NCBI GenBank assembly: GCA_047967505.1
Contig: CM106539.1
Strand: one strand, 5' to 3'
DNA from: Dipteris shenzhenensis
Taxonomy: Eukaryota; Polypodiophyta; Polypodiopsida; Gleicheniales
DNA length: 64,000 bases
Shown here in pieces: positions 11,180 through 21,310 of the stretch. The notes under the pieces are model-generated. The model saw only the letters and a list, made by a program, of their open reading frames with translations, ran no database searches and was not told the origin of the DNA. Each line of letters begins with the position of its first letter. Positions within the stretch are counted from its first letter, which is position 1. The translations under genes and the position numbers were made by a program.

Positions 11180-11827
11180 ATGCAGGTTACTCTAGAGCGA
11201 GCATATTCATCAGATTTGAAGATCTATAGTGGTGTTTATGCAGCAAAGAGAGGCAAGAGAGAATGTGGCATAGCGATTCAATCTCTTGAATCATTCTTTT
11301 TGTGTATGCAGAGTCCCAACCCTGATCACTCCTTACAAAAGAACATAAGAGGGAATTCAACTACTTTGAGATTGATGCTAGAAGAGCAAGATATTCCCAG
11401 GTCCATACATTATTAAAAAAACAACTATGGAAGTCCTGCAAAAAGTGGGAGTCTCTTGCTTACCATGATGGAGAATTTGCTACCGGCAGGTTGGGAGGTC
11501 ACCTTGTGCAGGATGGGATATTTATTTGAGGATCTCCTCAGAAAAGGCAACTCCACAAATATTATTGAAAATAAGCATTTCATGGCTTATTTCCAGCTTC
11601 AAGCAGATCTAACCACAGGCTATGAAAAAGAGATAGACCACAAGGACACCGATGACATGGATGATTACCTTGAAGATCATAATGTCCCAGTTGATGATGA
11701 TGAAAAGATGGACTTACATGAGCCATTCACAGAGAGGTTGGTGGATGAAGACAAACATGATGATGCCTTCTTTGATAATTATGGCTCGCAGGGTTATGAA
11801 AAAAGGCTACTACGACAATACTTAGCG
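11180..11827 (+). pseudogene. leader exon of the Ulp1-like gene, one internal stop
   Basis: The frame is continuous from an ATG at 11180 to a donor (TTAGCG|GTATGA) at 11827, except for a TAA at 11414-11416. It encodes an N-terminal region I do not recognise, then an acidic, Asp/Glu-rich stretch (DTDDMDDYLEDHN, DDDEKMD). It joins in phase 0 to the exon starting at 11920 (TTTACAG acceptor). The acidic linker is typical of a flexible spacer. A short intron around 11417-11455 is an alternative to a nonsense mutation. Confidence 0.55.
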
Positions 11828-11919
11828 GTATGAACTCTCTATTTCTCAACTAAATACAATTTTTTAAATAAGATTTAAATTTAAAGATAATGAATCTAAT
11901 CTCTCATGTTTGTTTACAG

Positions 11920-12951
11920 GCAATAGAGGGAGAAGAAATGGATGAAGTCAATACGGAGGCACTCCCTTCTACTTCAACAATGCGACCACCTCTAAATTTG
12001 ATTGAAGAATCAAATTTAGCTGCATTGGATAAAATGGAGAGCTCATTTGAAGTTAGGATCGTTTTGAAACGAGAACCTCAGTATTTGAGCTTTGGTAGAG
12101 AGGAGGTTTCAATCCTCTCTAATCCTTTAAAAGAGGTTAATGACAATGTTATCTTGGCCATTCTCACGTAACGTTTGTTTATTTGTTGCTACTTCAATGA
12201 GCTAACATTTATTTATTTATTCACAGTGTAGTTATATATCAGTTTTTTAGTGCAGAATGCAAATCAATTCTATGAGCTAATGTTTGTTTATTTCTTGGTG
12301 CAGTGTAGTTATTTCTCAACTTCCTAGTGCAGTGCAGCATCGTGTCTACATGCTCGATGCTCTCCTTTCTTCTATTCTTAGCTCTCCTCAAAAGACTATA
12401 GAAGATGTTGTACCTGGTTAAGCCCTTTGAATTTAGATGGGGTGCAAGTCATCTTAATGCCTTATCATGAGGCGTAAGTATCAACTCTAACCTTATTTTC
12501 ACTATTCCTTTGGCAAGTTTGTGTAAAACAATAATCATTTTTATTCTGGTCGTGTAGCTCACATTGGAGTCTGATCTTCTGGGACCTTGAACTCAACCGT
12601 TTATGGTTTGTGAATTCAATAGACAGCTATCATGCCAACTCCCCAAGATAATTATTCTCTTAATATTTTTGATACTTTCTTATTTTGTATCTTATGATCA
12701 TGACATATTAATATATTTAATATGTCATGATGGACAGTGCTGCATATCAGCTAGTATCTGCTGTCAAAACAACCACGGAGCAACAAGATCAAGTAGAATT
12801 CAAAAGACGTCTGCCAGTGGAGCAAAAAGATGGACACAGCTGTGGGTGGAGAGTTTCCTACAACTACATGTTGTTTCTCAGAGAGATTTTTGATTTGGAG
12901 TTACCAGTCAAAATGGAATCATATACAGAAGCCGATCTGCTATCATTTTAG
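11920..12951 (+). pseudogene. Ulp1-like module 1 (four blocks, frameshifted)
   Basis: Block A is 11920-12167, B 12304-12473, C from 12558 and D 12738-12951. Compared with the other modules, B has lost one base just after GATGTT (about 12408), which puts the rest of the block out of frame. The expected GTAAGT donor after block C (about 12646) reads GATAAT. Block C keeps HW (CTCACATTGG at 12558). Block D keeps the cysteine (TGT 12841-12843 in DGHSCGWR) but ends in a TAG (12949-12951) where module 3 reads on. The catalytic residues survive in a module that can no longer be translated continuously. Confidence 0.65.
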
Positions 12952-13375
12952 GCTGAGAGTATTCAGCGTCTAATTACTACCATTGGGAAACATCTGAAAA
13001 TATGACTACATTGCAGCATGTATAAAACCTTATCTTTATACTTGTATGCTTGTTCAAAATCTCAGAACTTATTTATATTTTCCTCCAAGAGGAGAAGAGA
13101 CTGAGTCTAATGAAAGCATGCTATCTTTATACTTCTATGATTATTTAAACCATTATTTTTATTTGGGATGTGTAAATCTCATAACTTTTTAATTTTTTCC
13201 TCTAAGAGGAGGAGAGACTCACTCTAATGAAAGCATGTATGAAACCTTTTTAAATTTTTGCTCCAAGCGAAGGAGAGACTCACTCTAATGAAAGCATGTA
13301 TGAAACCTTATCTGCTTGTTTAAGCCTTTATTTGGGATGTGTACATCGCATAACTTTTTTATATTTTTATGGCAG

Positions 13376-14430
13376 AAGGAGGATGTGGAGGACATAGCAA
13401 GTGAAGAAGAATACGATGTAGGCTACTCTCTCAATAAGATGAGTCATGAAAATATGAATCTATTGGAGCAGATTGGAAGTTCATTCACCGCTATATTATT
13501 AATTCGACAACAACCTCATTTTTTTGAATTTGGTGAAGAAGAGATTTCAATCCTCTTGAATCCTAAGAAAGAGGTTAATGTCAAAGTCATTACAACCATC
13601 CTCAGGTTTGATGCAGCCTTTTCCTTGGCTTTATACTTTGCTTATTTTGATTAAACCCAAGAAGCTAATACTTTTTTTTTAAATATAGTAATGTTATAGC
13701 AAATTTTTCGCAAAATATACAAAGCGTTTCATATATGCTCGATCCTCGTATTTCGGAAGTGCTTAGCAACAAAGAAGAAACCATAGAGAATGTTTGCAAG
13801 TGGTTGGAGCACGTTCCTATGAATGACGCACGAGTTACTTTTACAACATATTATGAGAAGTAAGCATCAAACCCTACTTGTTTTTTCCATTGCATTGCTA
13901 GAATTGTCTCAAACACAGTAATTATTCTTTATTGATAATGCAGCTCACATTGGAGTCTGGTAGTCGTGGACATCCTTGCGAAGAAGTGCTTCTTTGCCAA
14001 CTCAATGACATCCGTCCATGGCAATGTGTTAGAGTAAGTATAGACTATACTTGTTATCACTTCTTGACATGTAGATTGATATGCAATGCACATATTCACT
14101 GTTGTTATATGTTTTGATGTGTAGATCAGCTCGAAAGTTAGTAGGTGCTATCGACATAGTAATGCGGCAATGTGACTTGGCACAACAAATAGAGTATATA
14201 ACATGTCAGGTATCACATCAAGAGAATAGCCACATCTATAATTATGGATGGAGGGTGGGCTACAATTGCTTTTTGGTACTTGGTCAAATTTTTGAGATAC
14301 AAAATGATACCGCACTATCAACATATACGGATTTGCATCTCTATGCATTTATAACATGTACCATTCGAGCAATCATTGATTGCGAAATGAATGCCGTCAA
14401 AGAGTCAAAGAGGATAGAAGACCTCAACTC
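13376..14430 (+). pseudogene. Ulp1-like module 2 (frame intact, catalytic Cys replaced by Tyr)
   Basis: Block A is 13376-13605, B 13689-13859, C 13944-14033 and D from 14125. All junctions have GT-AG borders and compatible phases, and the module reads without a stop. Block C has SHWSLVV with the histidine. In block D the SCGWR motif is NYGWR: the codon at the cysteine position (14243-14245) is TAT. It would therefore be a folded but inactive protease-like domain. Block D runs directly into block A of module 3 as one exon (14125-14589), unlike the module 1-2 junction. Confidence 0.65.
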
Positions 14431-15777
14431 TACAAGCATGGCTTCATTGGAAGAATTGGGAAGCTCTTTTAATGTTAGGGTTATGATTCAACATAGAACT
14501 CAGTATCTTGAATTTGGGGGAGAGTATATTTCAATTCTCTCTAGAGCTTCAAATGAGGTCAATAACAACGTTATGATGGCCATTCTCAGGTTTGATACAA
14601 ACTTTTTCTCTGCTTGATAATTCAATATTTTGATTAAATCTAATAAGCTAATATTCATTTATTTGTTGGTGCAGTATAGTTATCTCACGATTTGGTAGAG
14701 CCGTACAAAACCGTGTGTATATGTTGGATTCCCTCCTTTCTCCTATACTTAGCGATAGCAGAAAGACAATAGCCGATGTTTGTAAATTGTTACAGCCTTT
14801 ACATTTACATGGCGTGTGAGTCCTATTTATGGCATATCACGAGATGTAAGTATCATGGCAACCTTTATTTTCATCTTATACTGGCAACATTGTGTTAAAT
14901 AATAATGGTTCTTAATTATTCGTGTAGGGAACATTGGAGTCTGGTGGTTCGGGACCTTGAAGACAACTATTGTTGGTTTGTTAACTCGATTGCAGGCTTT
15001 CATGGCTCAATGCAAACGTAAGTATTCTATTAATTTGTTGTTACTTCTATATTATGTACCTTATGTAATAGGCACACTAAGTTTTTTTAATATGTCATGA
15101 TGAGCAATGCAAACGTAAGTATTCTATTAATCTGTTGTTACTTCTATATTATGTACCTTATGTAATAGGCACACTAAGTTTTTTTAATATGTCATGATGA
15201 GCAGGTCGATTGAGAAGTTGGTATCTGCTATCAGAGAAATAGGACAGTACAAAGACTCGGTAGACTTCCAAAAGCGTTTACTAGTAGAGCAGGAAGATGG
15301 GCATAGTTGTGGGTGGAGAGTTGCCTAAACTGTATGTTGATTTTCAAAGAAATTTTCTCACTTAAGCCACAGATCTCATCGGAAGACTCTTTGGAGCTCA
15401 AATATTCAGAGGAGGATATACAATTGTTTAGGGCTGAAATCATTCGAGACCTAATTGTTACCATTAGAATACAACGTGCAACTGAAGCAATATCAGAGCT
15501 TGCATTTAAGGAAGAGGAGACTGAGTCTACTATGAAAGCACTGCACATTACAGAAGAAGTAGAGACCCAGTGTACACCTACAGCACCACAGCCTCCACTG
15601 GAAGCATCAGAAGAGTTGCCACAGCCTCCGCTTGCATTTAAGGAAAAGGATACTGAGTCTACTCCAAAAGCACTACATACTACAGAGACTAAGTGTACAT
15701 CTAGAGCACCACAGCCTCCATTGAAAGCATCAGAAGAGTTGCCACAGTCTCTACTAAAAGCATCAGAAGAGTTGTGA
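14431..15777 (+). pseudogene. Ulp1-like module 3 with proline-rich tail (nonsense and frameshift)
   Basis: Block A ends at 14589; B is 14675-14845, C 14928-15017 and D from 15205. Block B contains a TGA (14817-14819) where module 2 has an arginine CGA codon. Block C has EHWSLVVRDL, and block D has DGHSCGWR with the cysteine at 15308-15310. Just after it one base is missing relative to module 1, giving a TAA at 15326-15328. In the shifted frame the domain continues to a C-terminal tail of Pro/Glu repeats (APQPPLEASEELPQPPL and relatives) ending at 15777. Confidence 0.62.
15018..15204 (+). repeat. tandemly duplicated intron (~92 bp x 2)
   Basis: The intron between blocks C and D of module 3 contains two nearly identical copies of GTAAGTATTCTATTAATxTG... 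ending in ATGTCATGATGAGCA. The duplicated unit includes its own donor and acceptor, and the copies are joined by a duplicated ATGCAAAC. Confidence 0.85.
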
Positions 15778-15874
15778 TGCATGTATGATGTTGTGTTTGT
15801 AGTTTTTGTTGATTATACACCAATTTGTGACTTATTACTTAAGTGGCATTTACTGATGATATTTATATTATTAT

Positions 15875-16110
15875 TTCATGCACACAATTTTATGATATGA
15901 ATGTGTGATGATGTGATTATTTGGAAATAAATCCTTGTGTGATGAGAATTTTGATATGAATATGTGATGATGTAATATTTGTAATATATTTCTTCATGCA
16001 CACAATTTTATGATATGAATGTGTGATGATGTGATTATTTGGAAATAAATCCTTGTGCGATGAGAATTTTAATATGAATATGTGATGATGTAATATTTGT
16101 AATATATTTC
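15875..16110. repeat. 118-bp tandem duplication
   Basis: Two copies (15875-15992 and 15993-16110) start with TTCATGCACACAATTTTATG. A third begins at 16111 and diverges. The unit is AT-rich with repeated TGTGATGATG. A second short duplication of about 57 bases (TTTATTCCAACCCTTATCC...) follows at about 16165-16260. Confidence 0.85.
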
Positions 16111-16261
16111 TTCATGCACACAATCTCCACTCACTTAAAGTAGAGCATTACCAATGCTTCCTTCACTTTATTCCAACCCTTATCCTTATCATAGTGAACA
16201 CATCGTGCCTCTCACTTTATTCCAACCCTTATCCTTATCATAGTGAACACAGCGTGCCTTA

Positions 16262-16535
16262 GTGCACTTGTATTCTTCCATCCTAGTCCTTCCACAAACA
16301 CTCTCTTATTTCTTACATCCTAGTCCTTCTCTGAGTAACTTGTATTCTTCTATCCTAGTCCTTCCACAAACACTCTCTTCTTTCATCCATCCTGATAACT
16401 TGTATTCTTCTATCCTAGTTCTTCCACAAACACTCTCTTCTTTCATCCACCCTAGTGCTTCTCATTAACTTGTATTCTTCCATCCTAGTCCTTCCACAGA
16501 CACTCTCTTCTTTCTTTCATCGTAGTCCATCTCCC
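16262..16535. repeat. 60-73-bp tandem repeats upstream of a small ORF
   Basis: Four copies of ACTTGTATTCTTCxATCCTAG...CTTCCACAAACACTCTC begin near 16265, 16338, 16398 and 16467. The array ends about 25 bases before the ATG of the following ORF, so it would be in its leader or promoter. Confidence 0.8.
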
Positions 16536-16557
16536 TTTCTTTATCATCTCCCCACCC

Positions 16558-17010
16558 ATGGATGTCCTTGGCATTGTCGAAGACGTGGAGTTCGGAATTA
16601 ACAATCTCAAAGAATGGATTGCTGACCAAGGAGCACAAAGAGAGGCCAGAATTCGACAAGGTTCTCCTTTGACACACATGGAGAGAGAGGAATTTGATGC
16701 ACAAGGGCACGCAGAGAGGGAGGAGACTCTCAAGATAGCAGAGAGTGAAAGACTTTTAAGACATATGATAAAAGCACGACAAGATCTCTTAGACTTCTTA
16801 AGTAACCTGCATTATCGCAGCTCTCGTCATGGGCGATTTGATGCGGATGCTGAGAGAACAATAAGAGCCTCTCAGAGAAATTATAAAGAAACAATTTGTG
16901 ATTGCTTAAATTTCTTCTTTGCATGTAATTATGTTGAGGATACAGCTGTGGAGGCAGTGAAAGATTGGGTTGTTGAGAAGATAAGAGAGACCAATGATGA
17001 GATCTTCTAG
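16558..17010 (+). CDS. hypothetical 150-aa helical protein
   Basis: This is an intact single-exon ORF beginning MDVLGIVEDVEFGINNLKEW and ending in RETNDEIF. It is charged (many Glu, Arg and Lys), mostly helix-forming, has no signal peptide or membrane segment, and has two cysteines in a CDCLNFFFAC patch near residue 130. I recognise no family. An in-frame run of 150 codons with amphipathic character in AT-rich surroundings suggests a real or recently real gene. It lies downstream of the protease array on the same strand; a C-terminal exon of that gene family is possible. The first ATG was chosen because the tandem repeats end right before it. Confidence 0.45.
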   Translation: MDVLGIVEDVEFGINNLKEWIADQGAQREARIRQGSPLTHMEREEFDAQGHAEREETLKIAESERLLRHMIKARQDLLDFLSNLHYRSSRHGRFDADAERTIRASQRNYKETICDCLNFFFACNYVEDTAVEAVKDWVVEKIRETNDEIF

Positions 17011-17700
17011 ACTTTGGGTGATTAAGAAGATAAGAGAGACTGTATTAAGGTGTTTTTTGACACCATATGGCTTTGAGTTATATGATCTACTTCTTGTACA
17101 AATGTGATGTGCTCTTTTTAAAATGTACTCTAGTTTTAATAACATGTCACGCCATTTTTTCTAATTTGATTTTTTAAAATCTTACTTTTTGTCTCTTTTA
17201 ACAATGTGATGTTCTCTATTTTCAATGTACTCTAGTTTTAATAACATCTCACGTCATTTTTTCTAATTTGATTTTTTAACATCTTCCTTTTTGACTCAAT
17301 GTTTTGTTTTATAAGAGCCTCTTTTTTTTAAATGTTTTATCTAAAATTATCTCACAAAATGAATTTGGACAATGCACGAGTCTAAAATTAATGAAATAGG
17401 TGTTAAACACCTAATCATATAACCTAATTGCAAGTATCCTTGTTTATACGTGCACACATCCATGCACGTGTACCTGCACCCACACTTACACATACACATA
17501 CACACACATGCACAAAGAGGCATGTACATGTATGCACACGCATGCACACACACACATGTGCACACATGTACATGCGCCCATGCATAGACACACACATGGA
17601 TTGAGGGTAGTCCACTACCTCTTGATCCCATGGATATTTGTACACTGTCATGATTCATACTTCAAGAAGCTTTGATTGATTGTTTGCTCACCACCTCGTG
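17011..17700. repeat. AT-rich duplicated stretch and CA/TG microsatellite
   Basis: Two related ~95-base copies with CTCTAGTTTTAATAACATxTCACG occur near 17129 and 17229. A compound CACA/TGCA tract follows at about 17450-17600. I see no coding potential; the cysteine-rich minus frames over the CA tract are artefacts. Confidence 0.65.
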
Positions 17701-18699
17701 CTGCATGAAGGAGTATAACGGATGGCATGGTAAGACACTGCAACTAGGTATGATGGGAAACTACTAGCCCCTCCTATCATTATGCAAGGCTTATTGTTTC
17801 GCATCCTCCAGGCAAAGTTTCATTGGGTCATCATCAGGCATGACAATGCTAAATTAGATGTGGGTGGAAATTCTGATTGGATCCTCCTTCGGTTGGACAT
17901 AGCCACCTGGTTCAAACCCTATGTCATCATTTTAAGGGATATAATAGGGTGCTATTTCTCATTTTCATGCTCTGACTCATGGAGTTGAAGGGATCATGAA
18001 AGAAGATGCACATGCCCAAAAAGAATGGATTGAAAATTCCCCACTATTATGCACCATTTTTATGATTTGAATGGACGAAAACTAAAGAACGACCCTTTGA
18101 GTAGGTAGAATCAAATGCTCCTCTATAAGGATCATCTTGTAGTGATTCTATGCCCTCATGAGGAAGCACTTCGATCCCTTCTTCCTGATAGAGCAAGAGG
18201 ACCAGATAGGATTCCAAATTCCATACTCCTTAGGTGAGAGTTACAAAGCTGTTTGATATTTATACAGATCCAATTATCCCTCCTAGATTGATGGACATGA
18301 TGATAATAGAGCTTACGGATATTGAAAGATGGATTTGATGGCCCTTATAAATGAAGGTCTTGTCATTGTGCCGCTCAATGACAAAGATAAGGAACCCACA
18401 ATCTACTTGGGCTGAGATGCAACTTACAAAAGAGAAGTTATCTAGTCTGTTTGAGACCATGAGTCTCACTTGTCCTTTTCCCATGAACTCATTTGAGCCT
18501 AAAAACTGTGTATTCCCCTTTGGGATGATCATCAAAGCTAACAATGTTATCAGTACTTAGGGAAAGAATAATTCTACTATCTTACTCAACTATGGAATGT
18601 CTACAGACATTATGTGAAGTGTCCTTGTTCATCTCTACTATTGAGATTTTTAAAAAGGTGTAGTAAAGCACATAGCTTTGTAGAGGACTCCAACACCAC

Positions 18700-19730
18700 C
18701 CCCTATGATGCATGGAGATCTATTTATTTATCTTACTATAGTGATGATATGAAAGGTTACAGTGATTTTAATCAAATCATTGTGGATCCATAAGATCAGT
18801 CTGAAACCACCTTTATTGCAGAATGGAGTGCTTATGTAACCTAAGTAATGCCCTTTGGATTAAGAAATGCCCCATCAACCTTCCAGAAGTTTATGGTAGA
18901 AACTTTTCGAGATTATCTCACTAAGTTCATTGCCATTTACTTACATGATTTTTGTGTTTACTCTTCAGAAAAAGATCATCTCAGTTATCTAAAAAAGGTA
19001 TTTTAAAGATGTAGGCAAACAGTTATTTCACTCAACTCGCTAAAAGTGTGTTCTGTGTCTGAGTAGGCTAATTGCTCGGTCATGTCATTTCTCAAGATGG
19101 TATACAAACCGAGCCAGGTAAGATTCAAGCCACAGAGCAAATTCCTGAGCCTCAAAATCTAACTCAATTGCATTTTTTTGTGGGGTTTATCAATTTCTAT
19201 AAACGTTTTATCAAAGATTTTATCAAGATTGTAGCTCCATTGTATGAGTTGACAAAGAAAGATGCCACGTTCGACTGGACTACCAAGTTGACTGTAGTTT
19301 TCCATGATTTAAAGAGCTGAGCAATGGCTACTCCTATTTTAAGGTAATCTAGGTGGGATGTTATTTTCCATGTGCATATAGATGTGTCTAGGTATGCCTT
19401 AGGCATTTTTGGCTCAACCCCATGATCGGCTAGATTAATCAATATATTATGCCAGCGATTTTTGACGCCTACTGAGTTCAACTATAGTACCACCGAGCGA
19501 GAAGTGTTGGAAATGATATTCGATGTATAGAAACTAAGGCATTATTTACTCGACAATCCTTTTGTGTTTTCTATGGACCACCCAGGATTACTTTATCTAA
19601 TCAATAAGATTGTTATTCAAGGGCACCTTGTGTGTTGGATGCTTCTTCTCCAAGAGTTCAACTTTAAAATTATTCATAAACCCAAGAAAACCCATGTAAG
19701 AGCTAATTGCCAACGTACATATAAGAAAAC
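18700..19730 (+). pseudogene. degenerate Ty3/gypsy reverse transcriptase and RNase H
   Basis: Pieces read DMKGYSDFNQIIVDP, then VMPFGLRNAPSTFQKFM from 18845, FIAIYLHDFCVYSS (the catalytic YLDD reads YLHD), and LGHVISQDGIQTEPGKIQA from 19075. The thumb and RNase H region follow (FVGFINFYKRFIKDF, KKDATFDW), and the RNase H end is FNFKIIHKPKKTHVRANC near 19660-19715. Stops and shifts separate the pieces. The segment 17770-18700 may hold the rest of the element, but I recognise nothing there. It lies beyond the 3' end of the DHHC gene and is on the opposite strand. Confidence 0.8.
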
Positions 19731-20949
19731 CAATTGAAACACAAGGAAACATTTTTTATCACTATTTTTAATTAGTAGTATTTACTTATTTATATTAAAT
19801 TTAAAAATAATATTAAAGAATAAAATAAGGAAGTGGAAAAAAACCAAACCTGAACAGGTACCTAAACTAAAAAGAAAATGGGATTTGAAGCTTCCCAGTT
19901 TATATTTTGATTCTATGTGCAAGGATGCTACACACACCCAAAGCTGAAATACCAAAGATATAAAAACGATGGACAGAGCGACTTTCTTGTATGATAGCCC
20001 TTTCGAGAAAGTAATAGGAATTACTAAATTGAGAGCCAGTAATGTTAAGATCCAAGAAACTACAATAGCTTCCACTAGGTACAACTAAGTCCCACAAATC
20101 ATGAGGATAAACGCCTTTACAGGAGATATGTAAAATACTCTAAAGTAAATAAGGTGACTTATTCATTGTTTATCAAGTTTAATCATTCATGAGAACTACC
20201 TGTGTTGTGTAGGAGATCAGATCTGAGTAGCAGAGGACATTTTTAGATGCAAATAGCATGAATTTATTTATACTCCTTTTGTCTCCACTATTTTTTATAG
20301 CAGAGAAAAAAGATCCATTTGTTTGTTTGATAGCATCCAACAAACTTTTGGCACTTTCAAATGATCTTAATGCCAATTTGAAAGTAAGATCCAGGGCTCA
20401 AAGTCACTGTGCTACTGTTATTTGTTTTCAGAAAATCGAATTAAGCAAAGCGTAACCTTCAAAGCCGCTTGGTTGTGCGCAGCCATCAATACTGACTAAT
20501 CAAGGAGGACAAACCCAAGGACCCTGTCAGCCAGGCTGTGGTTAGGCTGGAGCAGAGGACTGGACTTAATAGAATTCACAAGGTGGAACAAAATAACTCT
20601 CTCTAGCATCGAAAGCGAATCAAAGCCTCACCAATTCTGGTTCAGCAGGGTTGCTACTTAGTTCCAGGGATCAAAATTTCCACTCCAACATGCTGGTGTA
20701 GGAAATTTCTTTTTAAGAGCTGGTTTCGGTGATACTTCTTTTGGTGATGAATAAAGATATTGCCTTCAACCTATGGTAGTTGGCCTGTGAGTAAAGACAA
20801 AGGTGGTAGCTGTGTTCATCAATGCAGTGCTTCGGGACTAACAACAAGATTGAGTCTTCACCTTAGAACTCAGAATTTTCATTCCCATCTCTCAAAGATT
20901 ACAGAGGGTCTTTTAGTAGCAAACATAACACTGTTTTAGCACATTATCA
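19731..20949. other. no supported gene; possible 3' end region of the DHHC gene
   Basis: Only short frames occur here. Any terminal exon or 3' untranslated region of the minus-strand DHHC gene would fall in this stretch or in 20950-21085. I find no motif that decides it. Confidence 0.4.
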
Positions 20950-21085
20950 CTAATGGGTATGCAATGAGTTTTCTGAACATCCATGCTTCTCTATAAGCTT
21001 GCCATCCAGGAGGATGAAGTTCCAATCTCCAAGTCTTAACTTCTTGTATTGTGCTCATCTTTCAATGAGACCCACTAATACTTAC

Positions 21086-21310
21086 CTCTACCATTTTCTG
21101 TGTCGATGCCAAAGTTGTGGTCCTGGGGAAAATGCCTGGATTCCAATCTGCATTTCTGTGCATAAAATGAATACCATTTCCTTTCGGAGGATACTTATGT
21201 GGCAAAAACATCACTAACCACCAGTAGGCACCACCTCTATCAAAGAGAGTGCGCAAGTTTTGTATTTTTCCCAGGTCATAGGCATTTACATAATTGGGCA
21301 CAACAGGTAT
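21086..21310 (-). CDS. DHHC gene exon 11 (C-terminal conserved block)
   Basis: The borders are CTGGACAG and GTAAGT. 75 codons: IPVVPNYVNAYDLGKIQN, then the RGGAYWW, PPKGNGIHF and NADWNP blocks, ending in KMVE. Read through the donor, the frame stops after seven more codons (21062-21064). Spliced, a 30-codon candidate last exon at 20950-21039 (acceptor AAG at 21040) is possible, but it would need a 46-nt intron, short for a plant. Confidence 0.88.

Larger units (their letters stand above)
11180..15777 (+). pseudogene. tri-modular Ulp1/C48-like cysteine protease gene, decayed
   Basis: A leader exon (11180-11827) is followed by three tandem modules. Each module has the same four blocks: A (xSSFxVRxxxxxxPQYLxFG), B (YMLDxLLSxxL), C (SHWSLVVxD, carrying the HW of the protease histidine) and D (EQxDGHSCGWR, carrying the catalytic cysteine). 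Ulp1 family proteases cut SUMO or ubiquitin-like tags, and related domains occur widely in plant transposons. Blocks are separated by introns at equal positions and phases, so whole genomic modules were duplicated. The leader has an in-frame TAA (11414-11416). Modules 1 and 3 carry frame breaks and module 2 has lost the cysteine. Whether it was a host gene or TE-borne is open: I see no transposase and no terminal repeats. Confidence 0.72.

Noticed and set aside
17347-17658. Cysteine/histidine-rich small protein on the minus strand
   Set aside because: It is a translation of a CA/TG microsatellite; overlapping frames give similar low-complexity peptides.
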